From the NCBI GenBank assembly GCA_937873715.1, contig CALMYJ010000005.1, positions 1 to 64,000 on the forward strand: a DNA stretch of 64,000 bases, in the 5' to 3' direction. The notes under the pieces were generated by a model, which saw only the letters and a list, made by a program, of their open reading frames with translations, searched no databases and was not told where the DNA came from. Positions 34,623 to 45,934 of the stretch are shown here, one piece after another; the first letter of the stretch is position 1, and every line of letters begins with the position of its first letter. The stretch is from an uncultured Chitinophagaceae bacterium (GTDB taxonomy: Bacteria; Bacteroidota; Bacteroidia; Chitinophagales; Chitinophagaceae). The position numbers and the translations under genes were made by a program.

Positions 34623-35819
34623 ATGAACAGAACCGGTAATACCCATGCCCCTGCGCCAGTGCAGCGCCCCTCTGCTTTTACCCGATTGTTATGGTGGCTC
34701 TCCACAGCCGAAGAAAGCTTACTTAAAGATGCTGTTGTAGACGGTAACCGACATCGTATTATTGGCATGACGGTACTGGCCACCTGGGCCTTCGCCACCC
34801 TGGCCTGGTTATATTTTTTTACCACGGTAACCCCATCGCTGCCGCTGGCTGTTTTCATGGGCCTCTTTATGGGTGCCATTATCCTTACCATCGACAGGGC
34901 ATTGATAAAAGGCATCAGCCGCAACAGTAAAAACAAATGGTTATCCCTGCTCCTGCGTGGTGCCCTGGCTGCCGCAATAGGTATTTTTATGGCACAGCCT
35001 GCATTGCTCTTTATGTTTCGAAAAGAAATTGCCCTGCAGGTATCACACGATAATGAAGGCAGGAAAATGCAGAAGCGACAGGAACTGGACAGCCTGTATG
35101 CCAGCCAAAGAGCAACATTGCTGCTGCAAAAGAAACAATTGCAGCAGGAAGCTGCTTTGCTTAATAGTGCCGTAGATGGGGCAAGACAAAATTATATTGC
35201 CGAAGCCGATGGCAGTGGTGGCACCGGCAGGGTGGGACTTAAAGCTATAGCCCTGGCCAAAAAAGCAGAGTATGAGCGCCTGTATAATGATTATACGGTA
35301 TTACAGCAAAGGCAACAGCCACAGTTGATGATGATAGATAAAGCACTGGATACGATAGAAGCTGCCGTACACAAAGAAGAGCAGGCATTTGTGCTATTGC
35401 TTAATGATGGCTTTTTAACACAGGCTGAAGCTTTGAACAACCTGCTGCAAAAAAGTAATGCTTTAAAGATGCGGTACTGGCTGCTCACCATTATATTACT
35501 GCTGATAGAGTTGATGCCGGTACTGTCGAAACTAATGCTGCCATCGGGCACTTATGAGCAAAGGGTGCAATTGCGTGAAGCGATGGAAAAGCAACTGGCT
35601 ATTGATGCCTTTCAAAAAGAACAGCAGTTGCTGGAGATGTATAATCAGCAGTTATTTACAAATGATAGCGAAACCATACGTAATTTCTTCAGCAGTACAC
35701 AGGAGCTCCGGAAGGAAAAGCAACAACACTTCAACACCCAATGGCAGCAGGGACAGCAAAGTTTTTCCAGCCTTTGGCAACAGGTAAAAAATAGTTTACT
35801 GGGCCGTATGGCAGGGTAG
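34623..35819 (+). CDS. DUF4407 membrane protein
   Basis: About 398 residues from ATG 34623. Two membrane segments near residues 45-90, one near 105-125, a long charged coiled coil (about 140-270, rich in Gln, Lys and Glu), and a last membrane segment near 285-305 before another helical tail. FTRLLWWLSTAEESLL at the start matches DUF4407. Function is unknown. The open frame extends to a TTG at 34545, but the first ATG fits the family start. Confidence 0.8.
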   Translation: MNRTGNTHAPAPVQRPSAFTRLLWWLSTAEESLLKDAVVDGNRHRIIGMTVLATWAFATLAWLYFFTTVTPSLPLAVFMGLFMGAIILTIDRALIKGISRNSKNKWLSLLLRGALAAAIGIFMAQPALLFMFRKEIALQVSHDNEGRKMQKRQELDSLYASQRATLLLQKKQLQQEAALLNSAVDGARQNYIAEADGSGGTGRVGLKAIALAKKAEYERLYNDYTVLQQRQQPQLMMIDKALDTIEAAVHKEEQAFVLLLNDGFLTQAEALNNLLQKSNALKMRYWLLTIILLLIELMPVLSKLMLPSGTYEQRVQLREAMEKQLAIDAFQKEQQLLEMYNQQLFTNDSETIRNFFSSTQELRKEKQQHFNTQWQQGQQSFSSLWQQVKNSLLGRMAG

Positions 35820-35962
35820 GGGTTTTTTCTTTATTGTATTTTTATTTCAAATTTTATTTTGAAAAGTTGGCCTGTAATGCCCGGGTAAGCAACTGCTTGC
35901 CCTGGTAGTTAAAAACTATATTATCATAACAACTATCAATAAGATTTATCAGGCCCTTCCGT

Positions 35963-38239
<2,277 letters not shown>

Positions 38240-38271
38240 GTAAGGCAATTGAATAGTTGATAGTATAAAGG

Positions 38272-38297
38272 GCAGCCCTTATTGGGCTGCTTTTTTA
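38272..38297 (+). terminator. Terminator after katG
   Basis: GCAGCCC (38272-38278) pairs with GGGCTGC (38284-38290), followed by TTTTTT. It overlaps the last codon of the convergent DUF418 gene. Confidence 0.82.
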
Positions 38298-39608
38298 TGC
38301 CGCTTCTTTTGGCTGCACCTGTTTTTTAAAAGGTTGTTTTGCCCAATAGGTAAGGCTGCGCCACAGCCATTCCAGCGGGCCATACTGAAAATATTTCAGC
38401 CACAGCGGACTGATGATGAGTTGCAGTATCCAGATGCCTGCCACAATATAATACAGTTCGTATCGCTGTAATTTTCCATATAACGATAAGCCATAGCCCA
38501 GGAAAATAAAATTGCAGATAAGCGTTTGCATGATATAATTGGTAAAAGCCATTTGCCCCACTGCTGCCAGGGCATTTTGCAAAAACCTGGGCCAGCCCGA
38601 TTGTATAAAAAGCATAATGAGGGCAATATGGCCGCAGGTATTGGCTACCCGGCCAAGGTCGTAAGTGATATAACTTTTATCAATTGCCAGGATGGAAAAT
38701 GTACCGGATTGTATGGTATGCGTTTCTAAATAATTAACCGGTAAGCCAATGCCGTAGCCCAGCAACGCCATAAGCAGGTAAAAGCGTTTGCTGCGTTCGG
38801 CCCTGAAAATTCGCAGCTTAAAAAAAGCCATACCCATCAGCATCATAGCAAGGATATCGAAAAAATTGTAGCGGTATAAAAATACCGTTTGCATAAACTG
38901 GTTTTCTCCGGCCTTGTGCAGTACAATACTCCAGTAACTTTTATGCATAGCCGAAATTTCTTCTGCTTTTTTTTCAGCACCGGGCTTACGTTCCTCTACA
39001 AAGCCTTCCCATTTTTCGATGGCTTTGTTTTCTTCTTTTGTTAAACTGTCGCCGTTATTTTTTTTAATGGTTGAGGCAGTGGCTTTTTCGTACATGTGCT
39101 TATGCTGGTAGTAATCATAAGTATTCCATACTGTGGACAGTGTTAAAAAAATTACAGCGGCTAAAATTTGTTTTTTAGGTTGCAGATGCCGGAAGCTAAA
39201 AGCAAACATGCCTACTATGCCGTATGCATACAATATTTCACCATTCCATAATAAGAGGTAGCAATGGATGATACCAAAGAGCACCATCCACAATAATCTC
39301 CTGAAAAATAAATCTGTAACCATAGTGCTATTCCCATTAACTGTTCGGCTGGTAAACACCAGTATGCCTGCACCAAACAGCATGGAGAATAGGCCACGCA
39401 TGGTGCCTTCAAACAGCATGGTATTTATCCACCATACTTTAAGGTTCCAGCCGGTGGTGCCGCCATCATTGCTGATGTCATCATAAGCATGGAATAAGCC
39501 AAAGCCCGGAATGTTCATGAGTAAAATACCACAAAGGGCAACGCCGCGGATGATATCCAGAGCTTTTATCCTGTTGCCGGCAGGGGTGGGTATAATTGAG
39601 GCAGGCAT
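38295..39608 (-). CDS. DUF418 membrane protein
   Basis: 437 residues with about nine membrane segments. IKALDIIRGVALCGILLMNIPGF is the typical N-terminus and the C-terminal block GQMAFTNYIMQTLICNFIFLGYGLSLYG followed by a Trp-rich tail (GPLEWLWRSLTYW) marks DUF418. The family is thought to be acyltransferase- or transport-related; function is unknown. It ends at the katG terminator and has no cotranscribed neighbour. Confidence 0.88.
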   Translation of the reverse strand: MPASIIPTPAGNRIKALDIIRGVALCGILLMNIPGFGLFHAYDDISNDGGTTGWNLKVWWINTMLFEGTMRGLFSMLFGAGILVFTSRTVNGNSTMVTDLFFRRLLWMVLFGIIHCYLLLWNGEILYAYGIVGMFAFSFRHLQPKKQILAAVIFLTLSTVWNTYDYYQHKHMYEKATASTIKKNNGDSLTKEENKAIEKWEGFVEERKPGAEKKAEEISAMHKSYWSIVLHKAGENQFMQTVFLYRYNFFDILAMMLMGMAFFKLRIFRAERSKRFYLLMALLGYGIGLPVNYLETHTIQSGTFSILAIDKSYITYDLGRVANTCGHIALIMLFIQSGWPRFLQNALAAVGQMAFTNYIMQTLICNFIFLGYGLSLYGKLQRYELYYIVAGIWILQLIISPLWLKYFQYGPLEWLWRSLTYWAKQPFKKQVQPKEAA

Positions 39609-39764
39609 ATGCAGTGGTTTGGTGTATATGATGAAGTTAGTTCATTTTATAGTGCAGGGGATAAGCAGCATTGCGGCTGATACAAATTTTTTAAGGCGAA
39701 TGGTACCGGTATTTGTTGGGCAAAATATCCTTATTTTCAACCTGCATAATAAAAAAACACCAAT

Positions 39765-40772
39765 ATGCATATAGGCAAACGTTATCGTATAAAAGAGTTT
39801 GTGCTGTGGAGCCGCAGGGATATTTACACCTGTTTTATTTTATCAGTAGTGCCAACGGTATTGTATTGTTTGGGTGCTACATTCATAGCCATATCCTGGA
39901 TGCCGGTGGCTATGCTGGGTACGGCTGTGGCATTTATTGTAGGGTTTAAAAACAATGCCAGCTACAACCGCCTATGGGAAGCCCGGCAGATTTACGGGGC
40001 TATCATTAACGACAGCCGCAGCTTTGCCGTAAAGGTCCGGGATTTTTTAGGCGGTAAAGAAAGTGCAGAAGTACTCCTGTTATTTAACCGGCACTTTGCC
40101 TGGCTTAGTTTTTTGCGCTACCAGTTGAGGGAGCCACGCCCGTGGGAAATTATGGATGAGGAGCGGTATAAAGAATACCAGTCGAAAGTATATACCATAC
40201 CTGAAAGACAGGAGCCGCTTAATAACGTGGTACAACCTTTTTTGGAAGAAACAGAACTACAGTATGTGCTGGGCAAAAAGAACAGGGCTACACAAACACT
40301 GGCCCTGCAGTCGCAAACTATTAACGAACTGCACCGGCAGGGCAGGTTAACCGATTTTCAGCAATTACAGTTGCAAAAAGGTATCGATAACTTTTATGAA
40401 CAGCAGGGTAAGGCCGAGCGGATAAAAAATTTTCCATACCCCCGAAATTTTTCATCTATCACCACTTACCTGCTGTACCTCTTTGTAATATTGCTGCCCT
40501 TTGGGTTGTTAAAAGAATTTGCTCACCTCGGCGATGGTACTATCCTTGCCGGCTATACGATTTATTTCCTCATTCCGTTTTCAACGATAGTAGGCTGGGC
40601 CTTTGTAACGCTGGATGCAGTGGGCGACAGTTCCATCAATCCGTTTGAAGGCAGTGCCAATGATGTACCCATAACCCAAATAAGCCGTATGCTTGAAACC
40701 GACCTGAAAGAAATGCTGGATGCTGCCAGCCTGCCAGCCCCGGTGCAGCCGGTAAATAATATTTTGATGTAG
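39765..40772 (+). CDS. Bestrophin family protein
   Basis: 335 residues. FKNNASYNRLWEARQIYGAIINDSR is the hallmark segment of bacterial bestrophins (anion or cation channels that assemble as pentamers). Membrane segments lie near residues 20-55 and 225-275. Its function in bacteria is not settled; ion conductance is known for a Klebsiella member. The gene is divergent from the DUF418 gene. Confidence 0.88.
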   Translation: MHIGKRYRIKEFVLWSRRDIYTCFILSVVPTVLYCLGATFIAISWMPVAMLGTAVAFIVGFKNNASYNRLWEARQIYGAIINDSRSFAVKVRDFLGGKESAEVLLLFNRHFAWLSFLRYQLREPRPWEIMDEERYKEYQSKVYTIPERQEPLNNVVQPFLEETELQYVLGKKNRATQTLALQSQTINELHRQGRLTDFQQLQLQKGIDNFYEQQGKAERIKNFPYPRNFSSITTYLLYLFVILLPFGLLKEFAHLGDGTILAGYTIYFLIPFSTIVGWAFVTLDAVGDSSINPFEGSANDVPITQISRMLETDLKEMLDAASLPAPVQPVNNILM

Positions 40773-40794
40773 GCTATCTGAAGCTATTTATAAA

Positions 40795-41130
40795 TTACCA
40801 ATGTATAATTTTTCCGTCCTCAACTACATGGCCGGAATTTATAATGCTGGTAATGATAAATATTTCGGCAGGCTTTAGCTCAAGGTGCCTGGTTAATACC
40901 TGTTGTAAGCTCATTTGTATTTTTTCAACCTGCTGCTGTTGCCATAATGATGGTAAATACAATCTCGATAAACAACGGTATTGCCTGCCAGCCTGGTACT
41001 GGATGTTTATAAACGACAGGCATACATCTTTAATATCTACATTTATTATACCAGCCCATTCATTAGCAATGGCATCTGCCTTTGTGTTAGTGATGCTGCA
41101 ATTGTTCAGGTAGCAATTGGCAATTGGCAT
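40795..41130 (-). CDS. Tautomerase-like small protein
   Basis: 111 residues. It starts MPIANCYL, so Pro2 would be the N-terminal catalytic proline after Met removal. A later block, LQQVLTRHLELKPAEIFIITSIINSGHVVEDGK, resembles the C-terminal half of 4-oxalocrotonate tautomerase or MIF-like proteins. The middle is divergent. The gene lies 41 bases behind a run of four overlapping small genes and may belong to them. Enzyme function is an inference from pattern. Confidence 0.55.
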   Translation of the reverse strand: MPIANCYLNNCSITNTKADAIANEWAGIINVDIKDVCLSFINIQYQAGRQYRCLSRLYLPSLWQQQQVEKIQMSLQQVLTRHLELKPAEIFIITSIINSGHVVEDGKIIHW

Positions 41131-41171
41131 GATTTAAAAGGTTTATTAAAGCAGGCGAAATAGCACTACCA

Positions 41172-41627
41172 TTATTCAGTAATCTGCTTTAAAACTTGTA
41201 AGGCTTTGGGATATGTACTGTCGAAGTAATCAGCATGGTCTTCCGTTACATCCACTTCAACCAAAAGCTGCGTAGCATTGCCGTTGGGTTCAAAGCTGTA
41301 ATTCTCTTTGCCCCCGGCCCATTGTGCTACCAATGGCCCTTCGGTAATTTCCTTGTCGCCTTCAAACATGCCATAATGCTCAATCGACACAAAACTGTTG
41401 GGGACATGTGATACGATACGGGAAAGCATCCCTCCTTTTTTACCCTCTTTATCAATACCTACAAAACGTATATTGCTGCCTTCATCCCAACTGCCTTCGT
41501 AAGTGGAGGTAGGGTTGAAAGCGGCTGTCCATTGTTCGTAAGTATTGATGTTGGTGAGGCCGAGCATTGTATCCACCACTTTTGTTACCGGTGCTTCAAT
41601 GCGGATGCTGTACTGTTTTTTTATCAT
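41172..41627 (-). CDS. SRPBCC (START-like) protein
   Basis: 151 residues from ATG 41627. IRIEAPVTKVVDTMLGLTNINTYEQW opens a Bet v1-like fold and GGMLSRIVSHVPNSFVSIEHYG and LLVEVDVTEDHADYFD continue it. Such proteins bind hydrophobic ligands. It lies 4 bases after the SnoaL-like gene, consistent with an operon. An in-frame upstream start at 41732 would run into that gene and is rejected. Confidence 0.75.
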   Translation of the reverse strand: MIKKQYSIRIEAPVTKVVDTMLGLTNINTYEQWTAAFNPTSTYEGSWDEGSNIRFVGIDKEGKKGGMLSRIVSHVPNSFVSIEHYGMFEGDKEITEGPLVAQWAGGKENYSFEPNGNATQLLVEVDVTEDHADYFDSTYPKALQVLKQITE

Positions 41628-41631
41628 GGCT

Positions 41632-41979
41632 TTATTTTTTTGAAATGCAATATGAAATAATTTTTTCGATAAACCCGGAAGGGTTAAAAAAATACACATC
41701 GCATGCAGACACAAACGCAATTTCAATGCCATCCCTTAAAAATTGCGCCGTACCGGTTATAGCTACGGTATCAGCTTCAGTAATGGTGTGACATGTTTCA
41801 AATACAGTTTCCACCGATTTAAAATATTGTGCCACCTGCTCACACTGTTGTATTACGGCAGCTTTGCCGGTAAACGTTTCGGTGCCGGCCACTTCCCATA
41901 CTATCCCTTCTGAAAAGTAGGGATAAGCTGTTTCAAAATCGCCGTTTGAAAAGGCTTTGGCTATGCCGGTTTTATCCAT
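41632..41979 (-). CDS. SnoaL/NTF2-like protein
   Basis: 115 residues. IAKAFSNGDFETAYPYFSEGIVWEVAG and the following beta strands ending in FINPSGFIEKI-like FFNPSGFIEKIISY form the cone-shaped NTF2 fold. Members act as small isomerases, hydrolases or ligand carriers; no catalytic pair is clear. It overlaps the DinB-like gene by 8 bases and precedes the SRPBCC gene. Confidence 0.72.
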   Translation of the reverse strand: MDKTGIAKAFSNGDFETAYPYFSEGIVWEVAGTETFTGKAAVIQQCEQVAQYFKSVETVFETCHTITEADTVAITGTAQFLRDGIEIAFVSACDVYFFNPSGFIEKIISYCISKK

Positions 41980-42496
41980 TCTTTGTTTTTAGTGACTTGT
42001 AAATTTCTTCTAACTGGTGCAGGTGCCGCTGCGAATGGAATACGATAAAGTTAGCCATTTCCCATTTGGTTATATTGCCGAGTGTACGGGTATCTTCTTC
42101 ATTTAAATTGCATTGAGGCAAAGCTTCGGCAAGGGATTTAAAGGCATTTTTAACGGCATTGATAAGCACTTCTTTTGAATAGGGTTTATCCTCGGGCAAA
42201 ATAAATTCTGGTGATTTCATTTTGATATCGAAGTTGAGAAATAACTGCCGCAGTTCAGGAATCCTTTCGCTGATATTGCGGCTGGCAGCCTGCCCGGGTG
42301 TGGTAAAAATTTTACTGTTGTTGGCTTTTACAATATGTTGTACCACCTGGGCTGCCGTCCACCCTTCGGTATCCGGTTTTGTATTCAACGCAGTTTCTGT
42401 CATCGATTCCAGCAGCGTGGTATATTGCTGCGATAGTTGCAAATAGGTATTGGCAACTGCTTCTATTTCTTGTTGCGGTATTATGTTGGTGCTCAT
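41972..42496 (-). CDS. DinB-like protein
   Basis: 174 residues. A four-helix bundle pattern with GWTAAQVVQHIVKANNSK and MANFIVFHSQRHLHQLEEI, where His residues in these segments could bind metal as in DinB/YfiT proteins (thiol transferases in some cases). The ATG at 42496 overlaps the TGA of the upstream SRPBCC gene as ATGA, so I prefer it to the start at 42514. Confidence 0.78.
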   Translation of the reverse strand: MSTNIIPQQEIEAVANTYLQLSQQYTTLLESMTETALNTKPDTEGWTAAQVVQHIVKANNSKIFTTPGQAASRNISERIPELRQLFLNFDIKMKSPEFILPEDKPYSKEVLINAVKNAFKSLAEALPQCNLNEEDTRTLGNITKWEMANFIVFHSQRHLHQLEEIYKSLKTKNG

Positions 42497-42984
42497 ATTG
42501 TTTTCAGTTTCCATTTTTCTACAATTGCGGCATTAAAGCCTTCGCCTTCTTTAGGGTTGGGTTTGCCTTTGCCTTTTTCAATAAACGGGTACAGGCTGTT
42601 ATGAATAAAATTGCTCCAGGCTTCGTTGCACACCTGGTAACATTCGTCGGCTTCAGTAAGGCCTTGGTGTGTGAAGCTTACTTTGGTTTTGCCATCTTCG
42701 GCAGTAATCATAAAAACAAGACTGCTGTTTTTCCACTCTGTTTTATCTTTTGTAAAACTGAAATAGTTATCCAGTACTTTGTACTCCAGTTTTTTTCCGG
42801 GTACCGCCTCAATAAGTTGCAGCTTGCATAAATGCACCTCCTTATACCGGTAAAAAAAAGTTTCGCCGGGGATATTGGTGTTACCTTCAATATCTTCTGA
42901 CCACCAATCCCTGAAATTTGCGATAGCGTTGTAAGCGTTCAGCGCTGATTGTGTTGTAACAAATGTTGTTGAAAAATTTTCCAT
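42493..42984 (-). CDS. SRPBCC/AHSA1-like protein
   Basis: 163 residues. FSTTFVTTQSALNAYNAIANFRDWWSEDI and the block KTKVSFTHQGLTEADECYQVCNEAWSNFI match the activator of Hsp90 ATPase-like C-terminal branch, which in bacteria are small ligand-binding proteins. It is the first gene of the minus-strand cluster, divergent from a GlxA-type regulator at 43136, which may control it. Confidence 0.78.
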   Translation of the reverse strand: MENFSTTFVTTQSALNAYNAIANFRDWWSEDIEGNTNIPGETFFYRYKEVHLCKLQLIEAVPGKKLEYKVLDNYFSFTKDKTEWKNSSLVFMITAEDGKTKVSFTHQGLTEADECYQVCNEAWSNFIHNSLYPFIEKGKGKPNPKEGEGFNAAIVEKWKLKTI

Positions 42985-43135
42985 ATAGTGTTATTTGATA
43001 AATACCTGGAGAATAGGTTGAAAAAACCGGAAAACAAAAGTATTGTCCGAATGGTATTTTAAAGTGGTGTAAAAACGACAATACAGGGGGTTGTTCAGGA
43101 CATTCGTTTTCTAAATCTTTGCATAAAGTTTAAGT

Positions 43136-44125
43136 ATGAAACATTTAACCATACTGGCGCCAATAGGCAAAGGCAATAACCTGAGCAGCATTGTTGGTGC
43201 TTATAAAATATTCAGCAGGGCCAATGCCATTGTACAAAGCGATGGTTTGCCACCGGTATTTGATATTTGTGTTGCTGGTGCATCAGGTAAACAGGATTAT
43301 TTTGACGGCTTATTTTCTATTCAGCCGCATACCCATTTTTCAACTGTGGAAAAAACCGACCTGGTGATTATTCCTGCAGTAAACTATAACAACCCCGAAG
43401 TATTTGAACAAAATAAAACTATGGTGGAGTGGATTGCACAACAGTACAGCTATGGCGCCGAAGTGGCTAGTATTTGTACCGGGGCTTTTTTATTAGCAGC
43501 CACCGGGATATTAAATGGCCGCAAATGCTCTACCCATTGGGCGGCACAGGCGGCTTTCAGGAGCATGTACCCCGAAGTGGATTTGCAGGCTGATTTTTTA
43601 ATAACCGATGAAAACGGTATCTGTACCAACGGTGGCGCTTATTCTTTTTTAAACCTGCTTTTTCACCTCATCGAAAAGTATTACAGCAGGCCTGTCGCTT
43701 TGCTTTGTGCTAAAATTTTTCAGATAGATATCAGCCGCCAGTGCCAGGCCGAGTTTATGATTTTTTCAAATCAGAAGTTGCACAACGATGATTTGGTAAA
43801 AGAAGCACAGGTATATATTGAAAGCCATGTGGAAGAGAAGATTGTGGTTGAAAGCCTTTGCAAGAAATTTGCAATAGCCCGCCGCAATTTCGACAGGCGC
43901 TTTGTAAGGGCTACAGGCAATTCGCCGCTGGAATATATCCAACGCACCAAGATAGAAGCAGCCAAACGCAGCCTGGAGCAGAGCCGGAAAACCATAAACG
44001 AAATAATGTACGATTGTGGTTATACCGACATCAAAGCATTTAGGGAAGTATTTAAAAAAAATACCGGGCTTACCCCTACGGAGTATAAAGAAAAGTACAG
44101 TAAAGATGCCGTGGCCCTCTCTTAA
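43136..44125 (+). CDS. GlxA family transcriptional regulator (DJ-1/PfpI + AraC)
   Basis: 329 residues. The N-terminal half is a DJ-1/PfpI-like domain with ASICTGAFLLAATGIL carrying the nucleophile-elbow Cys, followed by an AraC-type double helix-turn-helix (IVVESLCKKFAIARRNFDRRF and DCGYTDIKAFREVFKKNTGLTPTEYK). Regulators of this type often sense small metabolites. It is divergently oriented to the small enzyme cluster with about 150 bases between, the natural place for control of both. Confidence 0.88.
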   Translation: MKHLTILAPIGKGNNLSSIVGAYKIFSRANAIVQSDGLPPVFDICVAGASGKQDYFDGLFSIQPHTHFSTVEKTDLVIIPAVNYNNPEVFEQNKTMVEWIAQQYSYGAEVASICTGAFLLAATGILNGRKCSTHWAAQAAFRSMYPEVDLQADFLITDENGICTNGGAYSFLNLLFHLIEKYYSRPVALLCAKIFQIDISRQCQAEFMIFSNQKLHNDDLVKEAQVYIESHVEEKIVVESLCKKFAIARRNFDRRFVRATGNSPLEYIQRTKIEAAKRSLEQSRKTINEIMYDCGYTDIKAFREVFKKNTGLTPTEYKEKYSKDAVALS

Positions 44126-44138
44126 AAAACGGTAAGGA

Positions 44139-45716
44139 TTAATGGTATTTCAGTTGCTCTTCTTCCAGGTCGATGCTATAGAGCATCTTTCTTATTACTT
44201 CTTCATCAATTGCAGTATTTGTTTTGTTTTTTTGCTGCAGCCAAAGTCTTTGTTGTTCTAAAATATCAAGTTGCATTTTTTTTGTTGCTGGCGTTATTGC
44301 TGCATCATGAGTTTGGTGAAGCTGGTGTTCGGCATGTATGGTTATGAGTCGAAGGCTTGCATTATGCGCAATTTGTTCGGCATAGCTGCTGTTGATATAA
44401 TTGAGCGTAAAGCTGGCCAGTTCTTTAGTGAGCATCAGTTCTGCTGCTGCTTCGGGCATATAGTCGCCATAATCGGGCATTTTAATTTTTCGGATAAGCC
44501 AGGGCAAGGTAAGGCCCTGTACCACCAGTGTGGTTAAGATGACAACAAAAGTGATGAACAGGATGAGTGGGCGGTGTGGAAAAAGGCTGCCATCTGCAAG
44601 TTGTACCGGTATGGATAAAGCTGCTGCCAGTGATACTACGCCACGCATGCCCGTCCAGCTTATGATAACAGGGGCTTTTAACCCTGGGTTTTTATCCGCC
44701 ACTGTTATAAAATGGCTTGCTATTTTGGTAACCAGTACTGCCCCAAATGAACAAATAATACGTACCACAATCAGTACTGCCGTTACCAGCAAACCATATC
44801 CTATAGCCTGGTGCATGGCAATGCCTTCCTGTTTTAAAGCCTCGGTTATTTCGGGCAAATCCAGCCCAATGAGCAGGAATACAAGGCCATTGAGTAAAAA
44901 CACAAAACTCTGCCACACATTATATCCCTTAACCCTTGCTGTGCTGCTTAAAAAATAGTTCCTTTTATTGGACAGCAGCAGTCCACCACTAACCACTGCC
45001 ATTACACCCGAGCTGTGTACTGCTTCTGCAGCGATATACATGGCATAGGGTGTTACAAGTGTAAGTACTATATCCACGTTGGCATCTGTAGGTAGCAGCC
45101 GGTGCATTTTTATAAACAACCAGCCCGTTAGTAGGCCAACAGCAATGCCGCCTGCCACCATCCATACAAAGCTGAGTGCAGCCTGGTACCATACAAACTG
45201 GCCGGTGGCCACAGCAATCAGGGCAAACCGAAAAATAATTAGTGATGATGCATCATTCATCAGGCTTTCGCCTTCCAGTATCGAAGTGATACGCCTTGGC
45301 AGTTGTACAAATTTTAAAATGGCATTGGCACTTACCGCATCAGGCGGCGATACAATGCCGCCCAGCAAAAAGCCCAGTGCCAGCGATATGCCGGGTATAC
45401 AGGCGTTTGCTACCAGTGCCACTGAAGTAGCCGTTAAAAAAACCACCAAAAAAGCAAAGCTGCTTACAATACGGCGCCAGCGCCACAACTCCTTCCACGA
45501 TATGGCAAAAGCAGCTTCGTATAACAGCGGCGGTAAAAAAATAACGAATATCAGTTCGGGCTCAATGCGTAAGTGGGGCACGCCGGGCAGTATGCTAATC
45601 AGTAAACCGGCAAGCACCAGCAACACCGGGTAGGCTACCTTTATTTTATTGGCCAGCATAATCAGCAGTACTATCACTACCAGCATCAGCAGGATAAAAG
45701 GAAAATGTTCTATCAT
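44139..45716 (-). CDS. CPA1-type Na+/H+ antiporter
   Basis: 525 residues from ATG 45716, which leads into the first membrane segment. GGIVSPPDAVSANAIL and GESLMNDASSLIIF are the conserved core of CPA1 exchangers, with the ND pair expected to bind the cation. About 12 membrane segments and a cytoplasmic helical tail (from residue 400). The frame continues upstream to 45848, but that part has no homology-like segment. It is convergent with the regulator gene. Confidence 0.9.
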   Translation of the reverse strand: MIEHFPFILLMLVVIVLLIMLANKIKVAYPVLLVLAGLLISILPGVPHLRIEPELIFVIFLPPLLYEAAFAISWKELWRWRRIVSSFAFLVVFLTATSVALVANACIPGISLALGFLLGGIVSPPDAVSANAILKFVQLPRRITSILEGESLMNDASSLIIFRFALIAVATGQFVWYQAALSFVWMVAGGIAVGLLTGWLFIKMHRLLPTDANVDIVLTLVTPYAMYIAAEAVHSSGVMAVVSGGLLLSNKRNYFLSSTARVKGYNVWQSFVFLLNGLVFLLIGLDLPEITEALKQEGIAMHQAIGYGLLVTAVLIVVRIICSFGAVLVTKIASHFITVADKNPGLKAPVIISWTGMRGVVSLAAALSIPVQLADGSLFPHRPLILFITFVVILTTLVVQGLTLPWLIRKIKMPDYGDYMPEAAAELMLTKELASFTLNYINSSYAEQIAHNASLRLITIHAEHQLHQTHDAAITPATKKMQLDILEQQRLWLQQKNKTNTAIDEEVIRKMLYSIDLEEEQLKYH

Positions 45717-45934
45717 AGTAAACGTTTGGTAAATAAAGCAGTTAAGCGCTAAGTAAGTTATTTTACCTAAGCTGCAAAAGTGCCGATATATTATCTTTTG
45801 GCAATGGGCCTTATTGCAAATGAAAGACTGCTGGTATTTAAACCACAAATAAATTTTTAATTCTTACCCGCCTCCCTTAAATTTAATCATCGATTGTATT
45901 GCCGGTTTTATCACAACCAAAACACATTACTGCT

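Noticed and set aside
45079..45633. 184-codon plus-strand frame
   Set aside because: It is a shadow of the antiporter gene on the opposite strand.
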